Part shown: piece after piece, positions 18,158 to 26,838 of the stretch
Numbering within the stretch: the stretch's first letter is position 1
Layout: each line of letters begins with the position of its first letter
Source of the DNA: Brevibacillus_D fluminis_A
GTDB taxonomy: Bacteria; Bacillota; Bacilli; Brevibacillales; Brevibacillaceae
Direction of reading: 5' to 3'
DNA length: 64,000 nucleotides
NCBI RefSeq assembly: GCF_052072235.1
Contig: NZ_CM125436.1
Coordinates: 5,140,001-5,204,000 of the forward strand
The notes under the pieces: generated by a model
The model's database searches: none
Seen by the model: only the letters and a program-made list of their open reading frames with translations
What the model was told of the DNA's origin: nothing
Translations under genes and position numbers: made by a program

Positions 18158-18189
18158 ACCCTCCGTTCTGTAACATATGAACGGAGGGT
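18158..18189 (+). terminator. Terminator inside the IS right end
   Basis: ACCCTCCGTT (18158-18167) pairs perfectly with AACGGAGGGT (18180-18189), followed by a T-rich stretch. It lies between the transposase stop and the right terminal repeat. Confidence 0.65.
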
Positions 18190-18254
18190 AATAGAATAAC
18201 TTTTTTGTTTTTACACTGTCTACTTGACAGGGGGCACTTCATCAATCGAGTGGC

Positions 18255-18917
18255 TCATTTCAGCTTGGCCAAGATCGCCCAGCGGCGCTCCTGCCGTTTT
18301 TTGTATCGCGGCAGCCCGCGGTATACCTCCACAGCCTCGGCGAATGCCCGCTTCGCTTCCACAGGCTTCCGCAGCTGCACATAGAGGAGACCCATTTTGT
18401 AGATGACTTCCACCGAGGACGAATGCAGCTTTTTGCATTCCTCCAGATAGGCCAGCGCCTTGTTCACATCGGTTGCGGCGAATGCCTCGCCAAGATACAG
18501 ATACGGCTCGCCGTATTTGACCCGCGGATTTTTGTCCAAAGCTTGCAAAATCAGCGACTCCCCTTCACCCGTCGCCCCTGTCTTGATCAGGCAAATGCCC
18601 AAATCGCAGAGGAATTCCGCCGAGTCGCTCATCACGTTCCGGATTTCTAGCAAATAGGGCAACGCCTCCTGGTAACGGCGCTTCTCCATGTAGATTCGCG
18701 CGACCTCCAGCTTGGCAGAGGTGTCGTGCGGGCTCAGGCGCAAATCCTGCTTCAGGCGGGAGAGCCGACGCGACTGCTGGATCGGCCGGAACAGATTGGG
18801 CAGCAGACGGACAAAGCGCAGATCGAGCAAATAAAGCACTATGAGCAGCACGAGGATGGCGAGGATCGGGCTGCCGGTAATGTACCAAAGGAGCGAAAAA
18901 AGCGCGAATTTAGCCAA
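18255..18917 (-). CDS. Membrane-anchored TPR protein
   Basis: About 220 residues: two hydrophobic segments at the N-terminus (FALFSLLWYITGSPILAIL then VLLIVLYLLDLRF), then a cytoplasmic chain of tetratricopeptide repeats (SAKLEVARIYMEKRRYQEAL; GEPYLYLGEAFAATDVNKAL; SVEVIYKMGLLYVQLRKPVE). TPRs are protein-binding scaffolds. The TTG at 18917 is preferred because AAGGGGAA lies six bases upstream; an ATG at 18962 in the same frame has no ribosome binding site. It is read towards the VWA operon but ends at its own terminator, whose stem begins inside the stop codon and which the IS has split. Loss of that terminator could allow altered readthrough. Confidence 0.8.
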   Translation of the reverse strand: MAKFALFSLLWYITGSPILAILVLLIVLYLLDLRFVRLLPNLFRPIQQSRRLSRLKQDLRLSPHDTSAKLEVARIYMEKRRYQEALPYLLEIRNVMSDSAEFLCDLGICLIKTGATGEGESLILQALDKNPRVKYGEPYLYLGEAFAATDVNKALAYLEECKKLHSSSVEVIYKMGLLYVQLRKPVEAKRAFAEAVEVYRGLPRYKKRQERRWAILAKLK

Positions 18918-19096
18918 CGAAAATTCCCCTTTTCCAGTAAATAACTTTTTGTATGATAGCATATTGGTGGAGGAATTGGTAATATTTCGTCAAAACGTCA
19001 GGCATTTTCACCTGACAGCAAAATGCGTCCCCACCTGGCACCCGGAAAATCGAACGCCAGCTTCTCGTGAGATCATCTGGTCCAAACGTTTTATTC

Positions 19097-19337
19097 GTCC
19101 TTCTTCCATTGCCGATACGCCTGCTTCGCCCGCCCCACCGCAAGCTTCAAAAAGCGGCTGTACACCGGAAGCTTCTCCTGCTTTTCTGCCGTGCATACCA
19201 GCCACCCCGGCTCCAGCCAGCCGCCATCCTCCGCGCTTTGTCAAATAGGCCAGAAAATGCAAGCTTTGCTTGAGGCATTGCCGGTCGTTTTGCTGATTGG
19301 ACGGGATACAGCCTGCGGCGGAATGGTTCTGCTTCTC
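19097..19337 (-). pseudogene. Ruined third copy of the two-gene cassette
   Basis: The DNA matches the 3' part of the 186-residue genes at 22919 and 24790 (C-terminal codons ending in a Gln/Lys-rich tail) but has lost 21 bases between two short CCGCGCTT repeats. At about 19305 it jumps into a GATACAGCCTGCGGCGGAATG stretch that belongs to the neighbouring 425-residue gene. Both the start of the small gene and the end of the large one are deleted. It lies next to the stop of the NHL/Big_2 gene. Confidence 0.75.
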
Positions 19338-19354
19338 CTGCTAGCGTTTTTTTG

Positions 19355-22300
19355 TTACTTCGTCACCGTAACCGTGATCGTGACCTTTTTTCCACGGTAT
19401 TTCGCCAGAATCTCCACCGTTCCTTCGGTTTTTCCGACGATTACACCATTTTTCACGCTGGCAATGGTCTCGTCCTCGCTTGACCACTCTGCCAGTTCGG
19501 TAACGATTTGTTTCGAGTGATCCTGATAATAGGCGGTTAGTTTCACCTGTTGTCCTTTTCCTGCTGAAATGCTGATCGTCCGTTTGTTTACAGAAAGCCG
19601 TTTGACCACCTTCGCCTCGCTCACTTCGATTGAAGTATCAGTCTTCCGTCCACCGTATGTGGCTGTGATGATAGCCGTACCGGGGGCAATGGCTGTGAGC
19701 TTGCCGTTTTCATCTACCGCTGCGATCGCGGGGTTACTGGTTGACCACGTTGCCAGATCCGTCACGTCCTGTGTGTCCTTGTTCGAAAGCGTTGCTGTCA
19801 ATCGGAGCTGTTTATCCTGATCCACCTCTATTGGCAGATTGATCGGCTGCAATTCCAACTTGGTCACCCCTGTTTTCGATATGATCACAGGGATTTTTAC
19901 ACTTTTGTTTCGGTAGGTGAAGGTAATTGTCGCCTTGCCCTCTTTTTCCCCCGCTATGATTCTTCCCCGTTTTACGGTTGCTTTTGTTGACGGGCTGGAG
20001 CGATAGGTGACTTCTTTCTCTCTCGTGATGTCTTCTTTTGTGCCGTTGGAATAGAGTGCATACAGCGTAAAGCGAGAAGATTGATTTGGCTTCAACAAAA
20101 CAGTCTTTTCAGACACGTTCAATCCGACCAGCTCAATCGGTTCGACAACTTCTACCTGACACTCCGCCGTCTTGGCCTGATCGGTTGTCGTCACCGTAAT
20201 CGTTGCGGTACCGGGAGAGAGTGGCGTGACAACACCGTTCTCGCCCACGCTCGCCACATCCGGATTGCTGCTGCTCCAGGTTACTTGCTGGTAAGTCGCA
20301 TAACGTGGCTGGATGCTTTCCTGAAGGCGTTCCGTCTTTCCGCCCATGGTCAAAACGAGATGGGTCCGGTCAAGTGAAATTCCGGTTACGGGATAGTACG
20401 GTGGTCGATACTGTGCGCGGGTGATGTTGATTCGATACGTATTTGCAGTCGTTTGATCCTGCGCCGTAACCCGAACGTCAACCGTATTCGCTCCCTCGTT
20501 CAGGTTCAGCGCGCCGCTGGGGCTGCCGCTCATCACCGGTGTGTACGTTCCCCCGTTGACCCGAACCTGCATAGTCGCGGTGCTGTCGCTTGCTGTTGGC
20601 GTTACCGTGATGCTGCTTATGCTGTTTGCCACGCTCGATGTATAATCAGTCCTTGCGGGTGTAAAGGCCGGACTGAGCGTGCCTTGCGACAATACCAGGT
20701 TGCTCAAATCCGCGTTGCTCGATAGCGCCGCTCTTGTCACGATTATGGTGTATGTATTGGTTGTACCGTCCTGCGCGGTTACTACTACCGTAATCGCATT
20801 GTTGTCTACGGCTAGGTTTATCGCCCCGGAGGCCGTTCCGCTTGTCACCGAAGCACTGTTCACTGTCACCGTCGCGTTGCTGTCCGACACGATTGGAGTT
20901 ACTGTGATTGACGATACGCTGTTTGCCACACTGGCCGTATAGATAAGCGTACCTGGATCAAACGCCGGACTAAGCGTGCCTTGCGACAATATCAGGTTGC
21001 TCAAATCCGCGTTACTCGATAGCGCCGCTCTTGTCACGATTATGGTGTATGTATTGGTTGTACCGTCCTGCGCGGTTACTACTATCGTGATCGTATTGCT
21101 GCCTACGGTCAGGTTTATTGCTCCGGAGGCCGTTCCGCTCGTCACCGCCGTACCGTTCACCGTCACCGTTGCGCTACTGTCCGACACTGTCGGCGTTATC
21201 GTAATGGACGATACGTCGTTGGCCACACTGGCCGTATAGTTGGTCTCGGACGGAGTAAACAACGGACTAAGCATACCTTGCGACAATGCCAGGTTGCTCA
21301 TGTTCGCGTTGCGGGATAGTGCGGTCACCTTCCGTATCCGATGGTTGTTTGCATCTCCGATGTAGATATTCCCGCTGCTGTCTGCCACGGCATCATAGGG
21401 AGTAGACAATTGGGCGGAAATCGCTGGTCCGCCGTCGCCTGAAAAACCATACGAGCCGTTTCCCGCCAAGGTGGTAATTTTCCCAGTTGGCTCTACTCTG
21501 CGTATTTTGCGATCAATGTTATCACCGATATAGAGATTCCCTCTGCTGTCTACCGATACTCCTACCGGCATTTTCAATTGGGCCGATGTCGCAGGTACGC
21601 CCTCATCCGTAGAAACACCCCCTCCGGCTACAGTGGAGATCATCCCGGATGTATCTACCTTCCGTATCCGTCTGTTCTCCTGATCGGAAATATATAGATT
21701 TCCGACGCTGTCTACTGCCACATCGCCTGGATAGTTCAGTTCAGCGGATGCCGCTGCCCCCCCATCTCCGGAAAAGCCTCTAGTGCCTGTTCCAGCCACG
21801 GTGGTGATCTTCCCGGTTGTATCTACTTTGCGTATCCGGTGGTTCTCATAATCCGCAATATATAGATTCCCGTCGTTGTCCACCGCCACTCCGGTCGGAT
21901 CTTTTAGTTGGGCCTCTGTCGCTGGCCCCCCGTCTCCACCATAGCCTGCAGTGCCGGTTCCGGCCACGGTGGTGATCTTCCCGGTTGTATCTACTTTGCG
22001 TACCCTGTGGTTGAAAGAATCCGCGATATATATATTTCCGTCCTTGTCTACCTCCACTCCATCCGGAAAGTTCAGTTGTGCAGAAGTCGCTGGCCCCCCG
22101 TCTCCCCCATAGCCTGCAGCGCCGGTTCCAGCCACGGTGGTGATCTTCCCCGAAGTATCTATTTTGCGTATCGCATTGTTGGCCCGTACCGCAATATATA
22201 GATTCCCGCTGCTATCTACTGCTACTCTGGTCGGGGTGTTCAATTGGGCTGATGTCGCTGGTCCGTTGTCGCCCGAATAACCTGCCGTGCCGGTTCCAGC

Positions 22301-22426
22301 ATAGGTACTGATGTCGCCGCTCGCGGCATAGACCCTCTCTCCCCAACCTGGAAGCAGCCCCGGCTGCAATACCGTTGCTACCAACAATATCAGGGACATC
22401 ACGATTCGTTTTACCTTTTTACGCAT
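19355..22426 (-). CDS. Secreted NHL-repeat, cadherin-like and Big_2 domain protein
   Basis: 1023 residues. A signal peptide (charged start, then SLILLVATVLQPGLLPG and a likely cut after VYAAS). Six NHL repeats of about 56 residues follow (motif GNLYIADxxNHRIRKV), enough for a closed six-bladed propeller. Then come three cadherin-like beta-sandwich domains (LSNLxLSQGxLSPxFxP, about 95 residues each) and four Big_2 immunoglobulin-like domains with WSSSNPxxASV signatures. There is no sortase signal or SLH domain, so it is probably released or held by interactions. It likely acts in surface adhesion or matrix building (inference). GGAGGAAC upstream supports the ATG. Domains two and three of the cadherin-like block are nearly identical at DNA level. 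Confidence 0.9.
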   Translation of the reverse strand: MRKKVKRIVMSLILLVATVLQPGLLPGWGERVYAASGDISTYAGTGTAGYSGDNGPATSAQLNTPTRVAVDSSGNLYIAVRANNAIRKIDTSGKITTVAGTGAAGYGGDGGPATSAQLNFPDGVEVDKDGNIYIADSFNHRVRKVDTTGKITTVAGTGTAGYGGDGGPATEAQLKDPTGVAVDNDGNLYIADYENHRIRKVDTTGKITTVAGTGTRGFSGDGGAAASAELNYPGDVAVDSVGNLYISDQENRRIRKVDTSGMISTVAGGGVSTDEGVPATSAQLKMPVGVSVDSRGNLYIGDNIDRKIRRVEPTGKITTLAGNGSYGFSGDGGPAISAQLSTPYDAVADSSGNIYIGDANNHRIRKVTALSRNANMSNLALSQGMLSPLFTPSETNYTASVANDVSSITITPTVSDSSATVTVNGTAVTSGTASGAINLTVGSNTITIVVTAQDGTTNTYTIIVTRAALSSNADLSNLILSQGTLSPAFDPGTLIYTASVANSVSSITVTPIVSDSNATVTVNSASVTSGTASGAINLAVDNNAITVVVTAQDGTTNTYTIIVTRAALSSNADLSNLVLSQGTLSPAFTPARTDYTSSVANSISSITVTPTASDSTATMQVRVNGGTYTPVMSGSPSGALNLNEGANTVDVRVTAQDQTTANTYRINITRAQYRPPYYPVTGISLDRTHLVLTMGGKTERLQESIQPRYATYQQVTWSSSNPDVASVGENGVVTPLSPGTATITVTTTDQAKTAECQVEVVEPIELVGLNVSEKTVLLKPNQSSRFTLYALYSNGTKEDITREKEVTYRSSPSTKATVKRGRIIAGEKEGKATITFTYRNKSVKIPVIISKTGVTKLELQPINLPIEVDQDKQLRLTATLSNKDTQDVTDLATWSTSNPAIAAVDENGKLTAIAPGTAIITATYGGRKTDTSIEVSEAKVVKRLSVNKRTISISAGKGQQVKLTAYYQDHSKQIVTELAEWSSEDETIASVKNGVIVGKTEGTVEILAKYRGKKVTITVTVTK

Positions 22427-22588
22427 TACCGTTCCTCCTCAATTCGCCTCCTAATGCTGTTCCTACCGCCGACAAAAACGATACGGTCCGCAAACCTCCT
22501 CTACCACTCCCTCTTTCTCTCAATCACCAGATACCGATCTGAACAGCAAACATGCGGAAGTCTTCTGATTTCTTCCTGAATCCGAACT

Positions 22589-22810
22589 TCAATTGGTCAT
22601 ATCCTGCGTCCAACATGTTCCACGGGGTGAAAGAGTTTTCAGTTGCTTGACATACTTTCGCAAATCGAGCGCAGAAAAAAAGAAGGGTAGCCGCTCTTTC
22701 GATTCAAGTTTTTGCAACTGTTCAAAGAAAAATAGACTTTCTTGGAGAATATACAAAGCGACTTCCCTCACTTGAGGTTTTCTGGTTTGGTCACTCGAAA
22801 CCTTCTCCAA
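22589..22810 (-). CDS. Doubtful small ORF in an intergenic region
   Basis: A 73-codon frame from a TTG, with a protein-like middle part (EQLQKLESKERLPFFFSALD). No ribosome binding site of quality, no known domain. It may be a remnant of a longer gene. Otherwise the 490-base gap 22427-22918 shows nothing clear beyond the upstream region of the NHL gene. Confidence 0.2.
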   Translation of the reverse strand: MEKVSSDQTRKPQVREVALYILQESLFFFEQLQKLESKERLPFFFSALDLRKYVKQLKTLSPRGTCWTQDMTN

Positions 22811-22918
22811 GTCGGGGTGAAGTCCTTTTTTTATGCTCGTAAAGCCTTATGGGTAATTGGCTGAGATTTTTGCAAAATCTCAAAAATTTAGGCGTGGAAT
22901 GTTTAACGATAAAAGCCC

Positions 22919-23479
22919 TCACTCTTTCTCCTTCCACTGCCGATAAGCCTGCTGGGCGCGACCCGCAGCGAGCTTCAAAAAGCGGCTGTAAACCGGAAGC
23001 TTCTCCTGCTTTTCTGCCGTGCGTACCAGCCACCCCGGCTCCAGCCAGCCGCCATCCTCCGCGCTTGCCAGCCCATGTCCGCGCTTTGTCAGATAGGCAA
23101 GAAAATGCAAGCTTTGCTTCAAGCACTGGCGGTCATCCTGCTGATTCGATCCCAGTTTGAACGTCACGCCACGATACAGGTTGTCGTCGGGCACATATAC
23201 CGTATAGTCCAGCATCAGATCGACCGGATCACCTGTCGGCATCCACAATGCAAACGATTTTCGCCCGTTTTCTTCCGTCACCACAATCCCCGGCTGGTAA
23301 TGAAGCAGCAAATCCTCCAGACTTTCAATCGCCTGCGGCTGGTTTACGGTTTTGAACCATTTGTCGCGCTTGTAACTTTGGCGGGGGTCTTCCGGGTCCG
23401 GCCATTCACAATAGGTTTGAAGCACCGTCTCCAATGGCACCTCCGGCACGATTGGATACCAAGTGAAATGCGTCCCCAT
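22919..23479 (-). CDS. Cassette gene B, copy 1 (unrecognised 186-residue protein)
   Basis: 186 residues, soluble, no signal peptide. Recognisable only by its duplicate: the gene at 24790 is almost identical. Features include an aromatic-rich N-terminus (MGTHFTWYPIVPEVPL), a central DPVDLMLDYTVYVPDDN segment and a basic Lys/Gln/Arg-rich C-terminus. It starts one base after the stop of the 425-residue cassette gene A, so the two are translationally coupled. GGGAGAG lies seven bases before the ATG. The arrangement in tandem copies with a ruined third copy is reminiscent of expanding immunity or surface-protein loci. No function is claimed. Confidence 0.75.
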   Translation of the reverse strand: MGTHFTWYPIVPEVPLETVLQTYCEWPDPEDPRQSYKRDKWFKTVNQPQAIESLEDLLLHYQPGIVVTEENGRKSFALWMPTGDPVDLMLDYTVYVPDDNLYRGVTFKLGSNQQDDRQCLKQSLHFLAYLTKRGHGLASAEDGGWLEPGWLVRTAEKQEKLPVYSRFLKLAAGRAQQAYRQWKEKE

Positions 23480-23915
23480 CTCAGTTCTCTCCCATCGTCC
23501 GAATCATCGCGTTCGCTTCCTTCAACAGCGACCGCTCCGGGTCGACGAGCATCACAATCCGCACCTCGTCTATCGGGTACAGCCTGCGGCGGAATGGCTC
23601 GGTTTCACCAGCCAACTTGATTTGCCACTCCGGCAGTTCAATGTCCTCAAAATCCACCGCCCACTCGCCCCCCAATCGCTTCCGCAGCCACTCGCCGTAG
23701 TAGTAGCCGACCAGATCGATGTCGGGATGGTAGTAGGCTGACATGTCCTCCGGGTCTGTGTTGTATAAATTGCGGGCTTTGGCCCAGGCTTCGATTTGGT
23801 GCAGTTCGGCCTCGTCATAGACGGGATTGGCGATCAGTTCAGGCAGGCGTGTCGGGATGGCGGCGAGGGCTGCCTGGCGTTGGTGGAGGGTGTCTTGGTG
23901 GTAGTTGGGATTTTC
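22919..23915 (-). repeat. Nearly identical 1-kb duplicated block, copy 1
   Basis: This block and 24790-25786 align base for base at an offset of 1871 with only scattered differences. It covers all of cassette gene B and the 3' third of gene A. Upstream of 23915 the two copies diverge abruptly. Confidence 0.85.
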
Positions 23916-24758
23916 ATATTCTATCGTGCCTTTCATTCTCGCCAGGCTGGAATGTTCCAGTATCCGTTCACCATACAATTCCCGAAGCTCCATTGCCTTG
24001 CGGGATGCAGGGAGGATCGTTTCCCCGTCAAACCATTGCTCACCTACGTATTTCATTAGCTCATAACGCATGGCAACGTCTTTGGGTGTGAAGGTTTCCA
24101 TCATCGGTTTTGTTGGGTCGTAAATAAACAGACCGTCATGGGGCAACTCTTCAACAATCCACCCCGGGAAATGACTGGGGATGGCAAGAATATGTTCGCG
24201 TCCACCAAACGATTCGATGATCGTTGGGCTGATGGCGATGGCCCAATTTTCATATAGACCATACATGAACAGAAGATCCGGCGAAATTTTCCGCTTATAG
24301 TTGTCCACCAAATCGGAATATTTTACGATTCCCTTGATAACTCCATAATCAAACTCAAATAACTCCCATGCCTGCCTAAACAATGAGATGAACAGTAGCT
24401 GCCTCTCTTCAAAGTAATCGCCGTTTACTTCAAAATTAAATCCGACGCTATTCGCTGATCCCAACGCTACCCGATATGCTATGTTATCTTCTTTAACGTA
24501 TGACGGAAATTTGTGAATCTCTTGTCCACTCTTTGTATGCGGATTTCTCAGTTCTGCATAAAATGAATCGGTGCATTGCGTTACCGGGATTGTAACAGGA
24601 ATCGATTCTCCTCTCTTTTCCAACGGAAACCGGGGTAACAATGGACGCAATTCCGGTGGCAGGGAAAAGAGATAGCGTGCCACCAGATCCCCATATCGTT
24701 TTCTTTCGATTAAATGAATCCGATCAACCGCGAAAAATGCTTCGTAAGAACTGGACAT
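23481..24758 (-). CDS. Cassette gene A, copy 1 (unrecognised 425-residue protein)
   Basis: 425 residues without signal peptide or membrane helix. The N-terminal 280 residues are only about two-thirds identical to the paralogue at 25352, while the last 145 residues are essentially identical. Conserved segments include IERKRYGDLVARYLFSLP near the start and FIYDPTKPMMETFT in the middle. A shared C-terminal half runs from RQAALAAIPTRLPELIANP to MIRTMGEN. The ATG at 24758 is chosen over an in-frame TTG at 24770 because GGGGG lies five bases upstream. It is coupled to gene B. The family was not recognised. Confidence 0.75.
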   Translation of the reverse strand: MSSSYEAFFAVDRIHLIERKRYGDLVARYLFSLPPELRPLLPRFPLEKRGESIPVTIPVTQCTDSFYAELRNPHTKSGQEIHKFPSYVKEDNIAYRVALGSANSVGFNFEVNGDYFEERQLLFISLFRQAWELFEFDYGVIKGIVKYSDLVDNYKRKISPDLLFMYGLYENWAIAISPTIIESFGGREHILAIPSHFPGWIVEELPHDGLFIYDPTKPMMETFTPKDVAMRYELMKYVGEQWFDGETILPASRKAMELRELYGERILEHSSLARMKGTIEYENPNYHQDTLHQRQAALAAIPTRLPELIANPVYDEAELHQIEAWAKARNLYNTDPEDMSAYYHPDIDLVGYYYGEWLRKRLGGEWAVDFEDIELPEWQIKLAGETEPFRRRLYPIDEVRIVMLVDPERSLLKEANAMIRTMGEN

Positions 24759-24789
24759 AATAACCCCCAACTTCTATTTTCCATGCACT

Positions 24790-25350
24790 TCATTCGCCCT
24801 TCTTCCACTGCCGATAAGCCTGCTGGGCGCGACCCACAACAAGCTTCAAAAAGCGGCTGTACACCGGAAGCTTCTCCTGCTTTTCTGCCGTGCGTACCAG
24901 CCACCCCGGCTCCAGCCAGCCGCCATCCTCCGCGCTTGCCAGCCCATGTCCGCGCTTTGTCAGATAGGCAAGAAAATGCAAGCTTTGCTTCAAGCACTGG
25001 CGGTCATCCTGCTGATTCGATCCCAGTTTGAACGTCACGCCACGATACAGGTTGTCGTCGGGTACATATACCGTATAGTCCAGCATCAGATCGACCGGAT
25101 CACCTGTCGGCATCCACAATGCAAACGATTTTCGCCCGTTTTCTTCCGTCACCACGATCCCCGGCTGGTAATGAAGCAACAAATCCTCCAGACTTTCAAT
25201 CGTCTGCGGCTGGTTTACCGTTTTGAACCATTTGTCGCGCTTGTAACTTTGGCGGGGGTCTTCCGGGTCCGGCCATTCACAATAGGTTTGAAGCACCGTC
25301 TCCAATGGCACCTCCGGCACGATTGGATACCAAGTGAAATGCGTCCCCAT
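24790..25350 (-). CDS. Cassette gene B, copy 2 (unrecognised 186-residue protein)
   Basis: Differs from the copy at 22919 by a handful of residues (for example VVGRAQQ for AAGRAQQ near the end and KKGE for KEKE). Same coupling to its gene A. The short 31-base gap to the next cassette indicates a head-to-tail duplication of an A-B unit of 1871 bases. Confidence 0.75.
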   Translation of the reverse strand: MGTHFTWYPIVPEVPLETVLQTYCEWPDPEDPRQSYKRDKWFKTVNQPQTIESLEDLLLHYQPGIVVTEENGRKSFALWMPTGDPVDLMLDYTVYVPDDNLYRGVTFKLGSNQQDDRQCLKQSLHFLAYLTKRGHGLASAEDGGWLEPGWLVRTAEKQEKLPVYSRFLKLVVGRAQQAYRQWKKGE

Positions 25351-25786
25351 CTCAGTTCTCTCCCATCGTCCGAATCATCGCGTTCGCTTCTTTCAACAGC
25401 GACCGCTCCGGGTCGACGAGCATCACAATCCGCACCTCGTCTATCGGGTACAGCCTGCGGCGGAATGGCTCGGTTTCACCAGCCAACTTGATTTGCCACT
25501 CCGGCAGTTCAATGTCCTCAAAATCCACCGCCCACTCGCCCCCCAATCGCTTCCGCAGCCACTCGCCGTAGTAGTAGCCGACCAGATCGATGTCGGGATG
25601 GTAGTAGGCTGACATGTCCTCCGGGTCTGTGTTGTATAAATTGCGGGCTTTGGCCCAGGCTTCGATTTGGTGCAGTTCGGCCTCGTCATAGACGGGATTG
25701 GCGATCAGTTCAGGCAGGCGTGTCGGGATGGCGGCGAGGGCTGCCTGGCGTTGGTGGAGGGTTTCTTGGTGGTAGTTGGGATTTTC
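24790..25786 (-). repeat. Nearly identical 1-kb duplicated block, copy 2
   Basis: Partner of 22919-23915. The boundary at 25786 falls inside gene A, where the common sequence GGGATTTTC ends. Confidence 0.85.
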
Positions 25787-26626
25787 CCTTCTGATTCTGT
25801 ATCGTACTTTTGCCATACTGGCGTTCTCAACAATGGCTTCCCCGTACCTTTTCCGCAATTCCATTGCTTTATTAGATGTGGGTAATACCGTTTCTCCATC
25901 AAACCATTGCTCGCCAACGTATTTCATCAGTTCGTGACGCATTGACACGTCTTTGGATGTAAAGGTTTCCATCATTGGCTTTGTTGGATCGTAAATAAAC
26001 AGCCCTCCATGCGGAAGTTCTTCGACAGCCCATCCCGGAAATTGAGCAGGGAGGGCGAGAAGGTGTTCACGTCCACCGAATGATTCGATTAAAATCGGGC
26101 TGATGGCGATCGCCCAGTTCTCATAAAAACCATTTTGAAATAGCCAGTCAGGTGAAAGATTTTTTTTGTAGTTATCAAGAGTAGCGTATTTTACGATTCC
26201 TCTTATACATCCATAATCAAAATCGAATAAATGCCATGCTTGCCGAAATAATTGGATAAACAGGTCTGTCTTGCATTCAAAATAATCTCCATTTATATCA
26301 AGCGTGAAACTCTCATTTTTTTCTGATCCTGCAGAAATGTACAAAGACCTGTTATCTTCGATGATATAAGATGCTAATTTATCGAAAGTATGAGCGCTAT
26401 TAAAAGAAGGGTTTCTCAATTCTGCATAAAGAACGTCCGAGTATTGTGTAATTGGAATGGTATTTGTTATTGTTTCACCGCTTTTACGCATTGGCGATCT
26501 TGTAAGCAACGGACGTACTTCTTCCGGTAAAGAAAATAGATACCTGGCTACCAAATCCCCCCATCGCTTTCTCTCGATAATATCGATCCGGCATCCCGTA
26601 AAAAGCGAGCCAAAATGATCGCTCAT
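25352..26626 (-). CDS. Cassette gene A, copy 2 (unrecognised 424-residue protein)
   Basis: 424 residues, paralogous to the gene at 23481. The C-terminal third is identical, while the N-terminal two-thirds has diverged (IERKRWGDLVARYLFSLP, then differing loops around residues 50-130). The 5' half is also richer in A and T than the shared 3' half. AGGGGGGAA upstream supports the ATG at 26626. A mosaic of a conserved C-terminus and a variable N-terminus points to recombination or gene conversion between paralogues. Confidence 0.75.
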   Translation of the reverse strand: MSDHFGSLFTGCRIDIIERKRWGDLVARYLFSLPEEVRPLLTRSPMRKSGETITNTIPITQYSDVLYAELRNPSFNSAHTFDKLASYIIEDNRSLYISAGSEKNESFTLDINGDYFECKTDLFIQLFRQAWHLFDFDYGCIRGIVKYATLDNYKKNLSPDWLFQNGFYENWAIAISPILIESFGGREHLLALPAQFPGWAVEELPHGGLFIYDPTKPMMETFTSKDVSMRHELMKYVGEQWFDGETVLPTSNKAMELRKRYGEAIVENASMAKVRYRIRRENPNYHQETLHQRQAALAAIPTRLPELIANPVYDEAELHQIEAWAKARNLYNTDPEDMSAYYHPDIDLVGYYYGEWLRKRLGGEWAVDFEDIELPEWQIKLAGETEPFRRRLYPIDEVRIVMLVDPERSLLKEANAMIRTMGEN

Positions 26627-26646
26627 ATAAATTCCCCCCTTACTTA

Positions 26647-26805
26647 CTACTCTAGCATTGATTTCGAAATATCTTTATCCGTTGAAACAATATAATATTG
26701 GTGCTTTCCATCTCTTGGTCCTAGATAATTCACTTTCATTGGTGAGTCAATGTTATGGTATTGGAAACTTGTGTATTTGTCATTCTGTTCATTAAACAAC
26801 TTCAT
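26647..26805 (-). CDS. Small ORF (52 codons), possible C-terminal part of a broken gene
   Basis: Begins MKLFNEQNDKYTSFQ and ends DKDISKSMLE, with AGGGAG eight bases before the ATG. It is in the same frame as the 138-codon ORF immediately upstream, and the codons between them (FFLNNPQGEKY) read as protein. It may be the tail of one gene cut by a TAG at 26839, or an independent small gene. AT-rich. No family recognised. Confidence 0.35.
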   Translation of the reverse strand: MKLFNEQNDKYTSFQYHNIDSPMKVNYLGPRDGKHQYYIVSTDKDISKSMLE

Positions 26806-26838
26806 ATATTTTTCTCCCTGCGGATTATTCAGGAAAAA

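Larger units (their letters stand above)
16500..18241 (+). mobile_element. IS3 family insertion sequence, IS150 group
   Basis: A complete 1742-base element. The imperfect terminal inverted repeats begin TGATATGCTCCC at the left and, on the reverse strand, TGAAGTGCCCCC at the right. Both continue into AGTAGACAGT and an A-rich stretch. It is flanked by a 4-base direct repeat TCAA (16496-16499 and 18242-18245). It carries two overlapping frames joined by a -1 slippery site, as is usual in the group. The AT-rich composition contrasts with the neighbours. The element looks intact and potentially active. Confidence 0.9.
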
